Shown in pieces: positions 60,101 to 64,000 of a stretch of DNA of 64,000 bases. Numbering within the stretch: position 1 is the first letter of the stretch; every line of letters begins with the position of its first letter. A program made the translations under genes and the position numbers. The notes beneath the pieces were generated by a model, which searched no databases, was not told the DNA's origin, and saw nothing but the letters and a program-made list of their open reading frames with translations. Source of the stretch: Mangifera indica (taxonomy: Eukaryota > Streptophyta > Magnoliopsida > Sapindales > Anacardiaceae); NCBI RefSeq assembly GCF_011075055.1, contig NW_025401135.1:62001-126000 (forward strand), given 5' to 3'.

Positions 60101-61740
60101 TGTTTATTCCTTCCCCACTTGGTATGTTTAGGTTTACATGAATTTTATGATATATTTTGCAGCAATCATTGGCTAATTAAAGCAGAAAATATATCATTAT
60201 TTATATGTGGTATGATGCATGACATTATATATATTTAATGAAATATCATCAGCATGCTCTTTTTATATTCTTCAAATAATTTCATTGTGTCTAACTCCGA
60301 TCTAAACTGTGGTGGAAGTAATGTCATGCACCATGGTTTATTCCAAATCCATTGCCATCATGTTGGACTCCAATAACAAGAAAAGAAGAAGTACTAAAAT
60401 TCAATATTTAATTTCAACCTTACAACATTTTTTTCCGTCTATGTATAGAACCAATATGGCTTCTACAATCTATTTCTCATTTATCAAGCACTAGTTTGGT
60501 ACCACCCATAAAAAATGGAAAAAAGATGATATCTTTCACAGGCTAAACAAAAAATAAAAACCTCATGTCTACCAAAACAAGCACTAAACATATATTGATG
60601 CTTTAAGGAAGGAGATTGTTACATCAAATCCTAGTTATATTGATAGGTGAAGTCAAATGCATATGGAATACAGAAATAAATAAAAATTTGACTTGCAAAA
60701 GGGCATATTCTGCATATAATTATTAGATAAGGTTACCAGAATTAGAAAGTAAACTAATATCAAATGATAATTAATATAATAACTGCTATAAACAGAACAA
60801 GAAGGCTGCCAGAATTCATTGTACCTTCGAGCAGATTATGGCTGAGATCCAGTTCAGATAACATCATTGAGCTGTCCTGCAAAAGAGCTTCTGGTAGAGA
60901 CCCTGACAACTGATTGCTTCCCAGCTGTAGAATCCGAAGAGAGACAACAAAGTTGAAGGAAGGTATATTACCCGCTAACTGATTATTACTGGCATCAAAC
61001 ACCTCTAAACTGTCGAAATATGGCATTCCATCATGAGCAAAGAGCTCTCCAACTATAGAATTGTAGCTAACATTAAAATACTGAATCGAAGAAATAAAAC
61101 CAGAGTTTCCAAGCCCCAAGTCCAGTGAACCAGAGAATTCATTACTGCTGAGATCAAAATGTAGCAGGCTACCCAACTCAGACACAAGATGCATAATATC
61201 CCCATTAAAACCATTACCCCGCAAATCTAAGTACTTCAACTTCTCAAGATTGCTAATACCAGAAGGAAATGTACCTTCAAAACTGTTTGAAGAAAGATTC
61301 AGAAGCACTAAATTCTTTAATTTAACAATGCTAGAGGGTATCAACCCAAGAAATATATTCCGGGAGAGATCCAGAAACTCAAGAGACTGAAGGGAGGCAA
61401 TGTTTGTGATAGTCCCCATGAATTGATTGTTTGAAAGCGATAAATTGCGCAGCATTCTAAGGCCAGTAATATCACTGAAACTAAAATTCCCATGCAGACC
61501 CACATCATTGAGAATAATAGATGTTACATGCCCATCTCTACAAGTAACCCCAAACCAATTCTGGGGACACCCATCAGATGCTAAAGAGTTAGAGTCCCAT
61601 GAATCAAGAACTTGGCCTGATGGGTCCTTTTGGATGCCTTTCTTTAGCTCCAAAAGTGCTTCAAAATCTGATTTTGCTAATGCATTTACTACCAACAACA
61701 GAATTATCAAACTCAAACTCACAGCAGTGACAGTACCCAT
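54134..61740 (-). CDS. LRR receptor-like kinase with degenerate catalytic motifs (At5g10020-type), three exons
   Basis: Exons on the minus strand: 61740-60825, 59510-57951 and 54744-54134. All junctions are GT-AG and phase 1, giving 1028 residues. Order: signal peptide (about 1-23), LRRNT region with the CPQNWFGVTC motif (about residues 58-67), about 20 LRRs to residue 530, one membrane span (about 573-599), a Ser-rich linker, and a kinase-like domain (about 733-1020). The VAIK lysine is kept (LAVKWL, Lys765). The HRD motif is PHGN (about 861-864) and DFG is DYS (883-885), so phosphotransfer is doubtful. Sequence and exon logic resemble Arabidopsis At5g10020, and the wider set includes GHR1; I infer a plasma-membrane receptor or scaffold, ligand unknown. 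Intron 2 (3.2 kb) holds retroelement debris and intron 1 a degenerate primer-site-like string. Confidence 0.9.
55030..55168. repeat. AT-rich palindromic MITE-like repeat, copy 9, in intron 2 of the kinase gene
   Basis: The core is CAATGTGATTAGATAGTTTA, AAATTAAAGATAAAACAACA, CATATGATGACATATC. The outer arms GCTATGTACACAAACA and TGTTTGTAGACATAG are inverted repeats, which makes this the clearest case for terminal inverted repeats in the family. Confidence 0.6.
56145..56560 (+). pseudogene. Copia reverse-transcriptase fragment, antisense in intron 2 of the kinase gene
   Basis: The + strand reads as the start of a Copia reverse transcriptase: RLVAQGFTQIYGI, then NLDWNLIQLDIKNVFLHR, EEDIYM, PGFEEEF and KVCTLKKSLYGLKQ. 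The usual KWVF motif has a TAG stop in place of Trp at 56210-56212, and the frame ends after KQLLRD, before the catalytic YVDD region. It is a truncated, dead fragment opposite in sense to the host gene. Confidence 0.88.
56620..57470 (-). mobile_element. LTR/leader fragment of a retrotransposon in intron 2
   Basis: On the minus strand TGGTATCAGAGCCAAGG (56970-56954) is a near-perfect tRNA-Met primer site. Directly before it the sequence ends in CA (the complement of TG at 56971-56972), as an LTR would, so an LTR end lies from 56971 upward; its far end was not found. The leader side (56620-56950) contains two diverged tandem copies of about 130 bases starting GATAGGTTTC. Its orientation is opposite to the neighbouring RT fragment, so these are probably two insertions or a rearranged one. 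Confidence 0.55.
57475..57600 (-). pseudogene. Unrecognised exon-like fragment in intron 2 of the kinase gene
   Basis: The minus strand reads GCGSAYRDRPSSASITLLYG, then ISEDHEKLAKTYLQDCAS and a stop at 57475-57477. The composition looks protein-like and is less AT-rich than the intron around it. Upstream (57600-57640) is an unusual C-rich stretch. I do not recognise the protein. It could be a captured piece of another gene or an alternative terminal exon of the kinase transcript. Confidence 0.3.
59880..59905 (-). other. Degenerate retroelement primer-site-like string in intron 1 of the kinase gene
   Basis: The complement reads CATGGTATAAGAGCTGAGG, a diverged tRNA-Met primer site motif. No LTR or coding remnant was found around it. 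It probably marks an old retroelement fragment. Confidence 0.35.
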
Positions 61741-62040
61741 GGTTTAAGAGACACAATGAAGATATAAAGAGACTGGTTGAAGAATAGAAGAAGCTTACAG
61801 TAATTTTCACAGCTGATATAATGACAAAATTCTCGTAAATGGGAACTGCATTAAGTCAACCAATTGAAAAAGTACCAGATGAAGAAATATTGCACAAATA
61901 CTTAGCTACATTTCAAGGAAAAGCAGGTGGGTGAGTTAAAAAGTAGAAGAATCCAAATGCACAAAGTAAGTGCAGACCAGAGACAGTGTAGAAGAAGAGA
62001 GTGAGAGAGAGAGAGAGAGTGAAAGTGTTGGGTGGAGGGT
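61741..62040 (-). promoter_or_regulatory. 5' UTR and proximal promoter of the LRR receptor-like kinase gene
   Basis: A (GA)n tract on + at about 61998-62018 reads as (TC)n on the coding strand, a typical plant pyrimidine patch near the start of transcription, about 260-280 bases before the ATG. No clear TATA box was fixed. An intron in this leader cannot be excluded. Confidence 0.45.
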
Positions 62041-62600
62041 GTCATTTATTGGAAGAAACGAGATGGGGACAGAATTAAATACAAATAAAATGTGGAATTA
62101 GGTTAGGGGATGAGTAGTTTCTTTCACTTTCTAGTTTTTCTAGTAACACTTTTTAAGTACGAACACCAATGCATTTCATTACTCTTTGTGGTTATTAAAA
62201 TACTCGCATCTTCACTGCTCAATTATTTTCCATAACAACATGCGATGATTAATATAGCAAACCATCGTCATATACCATAAGATGATGATGATTTAATGGC
62301 AATCTGTAGGGGTAACAGAAACTCATTCACTACCCGTTTACAGTTTTACTATTAGCTTTGCAATTTATAGGGAGAAAAACTCCCATTTGAGGAAGGATGG
62401 GCCTAGAAGAACAAAGTAGGAAAGAGAATTTTATAGAAAATTGAATATTCCAGTCTCTTTTTCTTGTCTCAAAATGTTTATATTCCTTTACAATCTGAAT
62501 TGGGTATTACTGGAATTACCCTTCTATAAGTAATAATAGGTTAAAAACAAAATTAAGTAAAAATAATAAACAAAAACTAACAATCAGTCAATAATTGCTA
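62041..62600. other. Intergenic, upstream of the kinase gene
   Basis: AT-rich sequence without a recognised gene; the distal promoter of the kinase gene is likely here. Confidence 0.45.
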
Positions 62601-64000
62601 GCTAGATTCTTGATGTAGTCTCAATCATAATCTTGAAGCCACCATTGAGGATGGCTCAAATGAATAGGCTTGTTATAAGGTGTTAGAGTAATTTGCTAGT
62701 TCACTTATAATGAATATGCAATACCCTATGACTTGGACTAGTTTAAACCCTATAATCTCTTTTCCCTTGGAAAAATATCTTGCCCACAAGGTTTAAATAG
62801 GGTAATCTTGTTGAAGGCCATGTAACAACTCCTAAGAAGTGTCCTCTAGAAGCAAGTTGGTCCATTATACCAAGATCTCCATGAGACCGACAATATTGAT
62901 CCTTTTGTTGACAACCACTAATGGTTGTATTATAGGTTGGTTGTCCATAATAGTTGAAGGAAGAGACTGAGGTGTTACAAGAGTTGGACCTTTATGTGGT
63001 TTCAGTTGTCACTACAACAATATTTAAAAGTTTGGATAATGCTCTCACTCTTTCCACTAAAAGGTTACATAGTCATCTTGCCTCAAAGACATAACTAAAA
63101 TTTATTACATAACTCATAGTCGAATAAGTCAAAATGCTAGTTATGACAGTTTTTCATGCCAAAGTCATGTTTAGTTCAAATCACCAAATTCAATTTGGTT
63201 TGTATACTAATTGAGAACTTAAAAAATAAACATAATCATGAATTTTATTAAAAATTCAACTTACATGAAGTTCCTTAGTTTTTCAAAACCATTTGGAAGT
63301 TTCATTTCTAAAACGAGATGAACATTACAACTATTATATTTCTATTATTTTGCTAGAAGGTTGCAATCGATAATGAGATCCCACACAGCTAATGTAGCAC
63401 TAGGTGTTGCATAACCGACTTGTAGGTTTACCTCACCTCTAATAAGTGTTTACTCTGTCTTAGTTCCTCCACATCAAAATAAATTAGAGAACTATATTAA
63501 GTGTCAATGACTTAAGATGTTAAGGCCAAGAGGTTGAATTCTCAATCATACCTAAAGTAGAAAACTTAGTCTTCTTGCTTTTGTTTGCAAGTGAGGTTTT
63601 ATAGCGTTTTCTCCAGTAGCCATGCTAACCACATAAAAAGAAAACTACCTTTCCTATGTTATTCATTCCATTCATAGGGTTTGGAGTATTTTAAGGTATA
63701 GGCCAAGTTTTGGAATCGAATGTGAGTTTGGCCTTAGCCTTAGTTTTCTCTTCTTTTCTCTTAATACCAACATAAACCATCTTAGCCATATTAATATGAA
63801 CCTTAACATCCAACAACATCCTTAACATATCAGACATTGATTATTTCTTATTATCCCTATAAAAGTTTTTAAACAGTTTGTACTAAAGATAACTCATCCA
63901 ATTTAATTTGATTCATTGTTAAATTGTAATGAATATGATTTGTGAATCTTCATATACGCAAGTCTAACTCTTTTGAAAAAACTCAAAGAATTTAACAATG
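62600..64000 (-). mobile_element. Degenerate Copia retroelement fragment (gag to protease), runs off the window
   Basis: On the minus strand the order fits Copia: a gag-like stretch near 63860-63730 (MSDMLRMLLDVKVHINMAK, later KRKEEKTKAKA), a damaged zinc knuckle near 63650-63585 (FFLCG, HGYWRKRYK), and a protease-like stretch near 63475-63380 (ELRQSKHLLE; in another frame LQVGYATPSATLAV). Frames are broken throughout. The gag resembles that of the element at 19956-29471, so the two may be related. Neither LTR is visible; the left limit is approximate. Confidence 0.55.

Noticed and set aside
1..64000. CRISPR arrays, operons or bacterial defence genes
   Set aside because: The genes have plant-type introns and plant families, and no evenly spaced direct repeats with unique spacers were seen.

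Overview
The window is nuclear DNA of a flowering plant, most likely a eudicot. It is strongly AT-rich, its genes are split by long GT-AG introns, and the intergenic space is filled with plant transposable elements: Copia and Gypsy-type LTRs with tRNA-Met primer sites, a Mutator-like element (MULE), hAT-type elements and small AT-rich MITEs. No rRNA, tRNA or CRISPR was seen. The species cannot be named from the sequence alone.

Three host genes are supported. (1) 3562-12139 (+) is a five-exon gene for a DUF630/DUF632 protein with an N-myristoylation start. Its introns carry a 675-bp hAT-type MITE and a 236-bp tandem duplication. (2) 38647-39459 (-) is an intronless NHL/LEA-2 membrane protein gene with a G-box and CGCG boxes just upstream. 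(3) 54134-61740 (-) is a three-exon LRR receptor-like kinase gene (1028 residues) of the Arabidopsis At5g10020 type. Its kinase domain lacks the HRD and DFG catalytic motifs, and its introns carry retroelement debris.

The centre of the window, 16980-36699, is one 19.7-kb composite transposon. Its ends are inverted repeats (26 of the first 27 bases match) flanked by a 9-bp target duplication that matches at 8 of 9 positions, as expected for Mutator. Inside are two decayed, convergent genes: a DUF1985/Ulp1-type cysteine protease gene on + (about 17640-29731) and a MuDR-type transposase on - (36092-30249). The protease gene is split between its His/Asp and Cys motifs by a Copia retrotransposon (19956-29471), whose 5' LTR holds a 740-bp hAT-type element with a perfect 8-bp target duplication. 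The transposase is split after its first catalytic-Asp block by a lone LTR (31354-34509), which itself holds a 1-kb hAT-type MITE. This fits the known group of ULP-bearing MULEs (Kaonashi-like); the layered nesting is the most informative structure here.

The rest is intergenic. 12140-16979 is repeat debris with a fragment of the same Copia LTR. 39540-54130 holds two long inverted-repeat elements, several copies of a palindromic AT-rich MITE, a 39-bp minisatellite encoding 13-residue repeats on the - strand, and a likely 2.2-kb LTR with perfect 10-bp inverted ends containing a 236-bp TRIM-like solo LTR. 62600-64000 is a decayed Copia gag/protease piece on the - strand that runs off the right edge.
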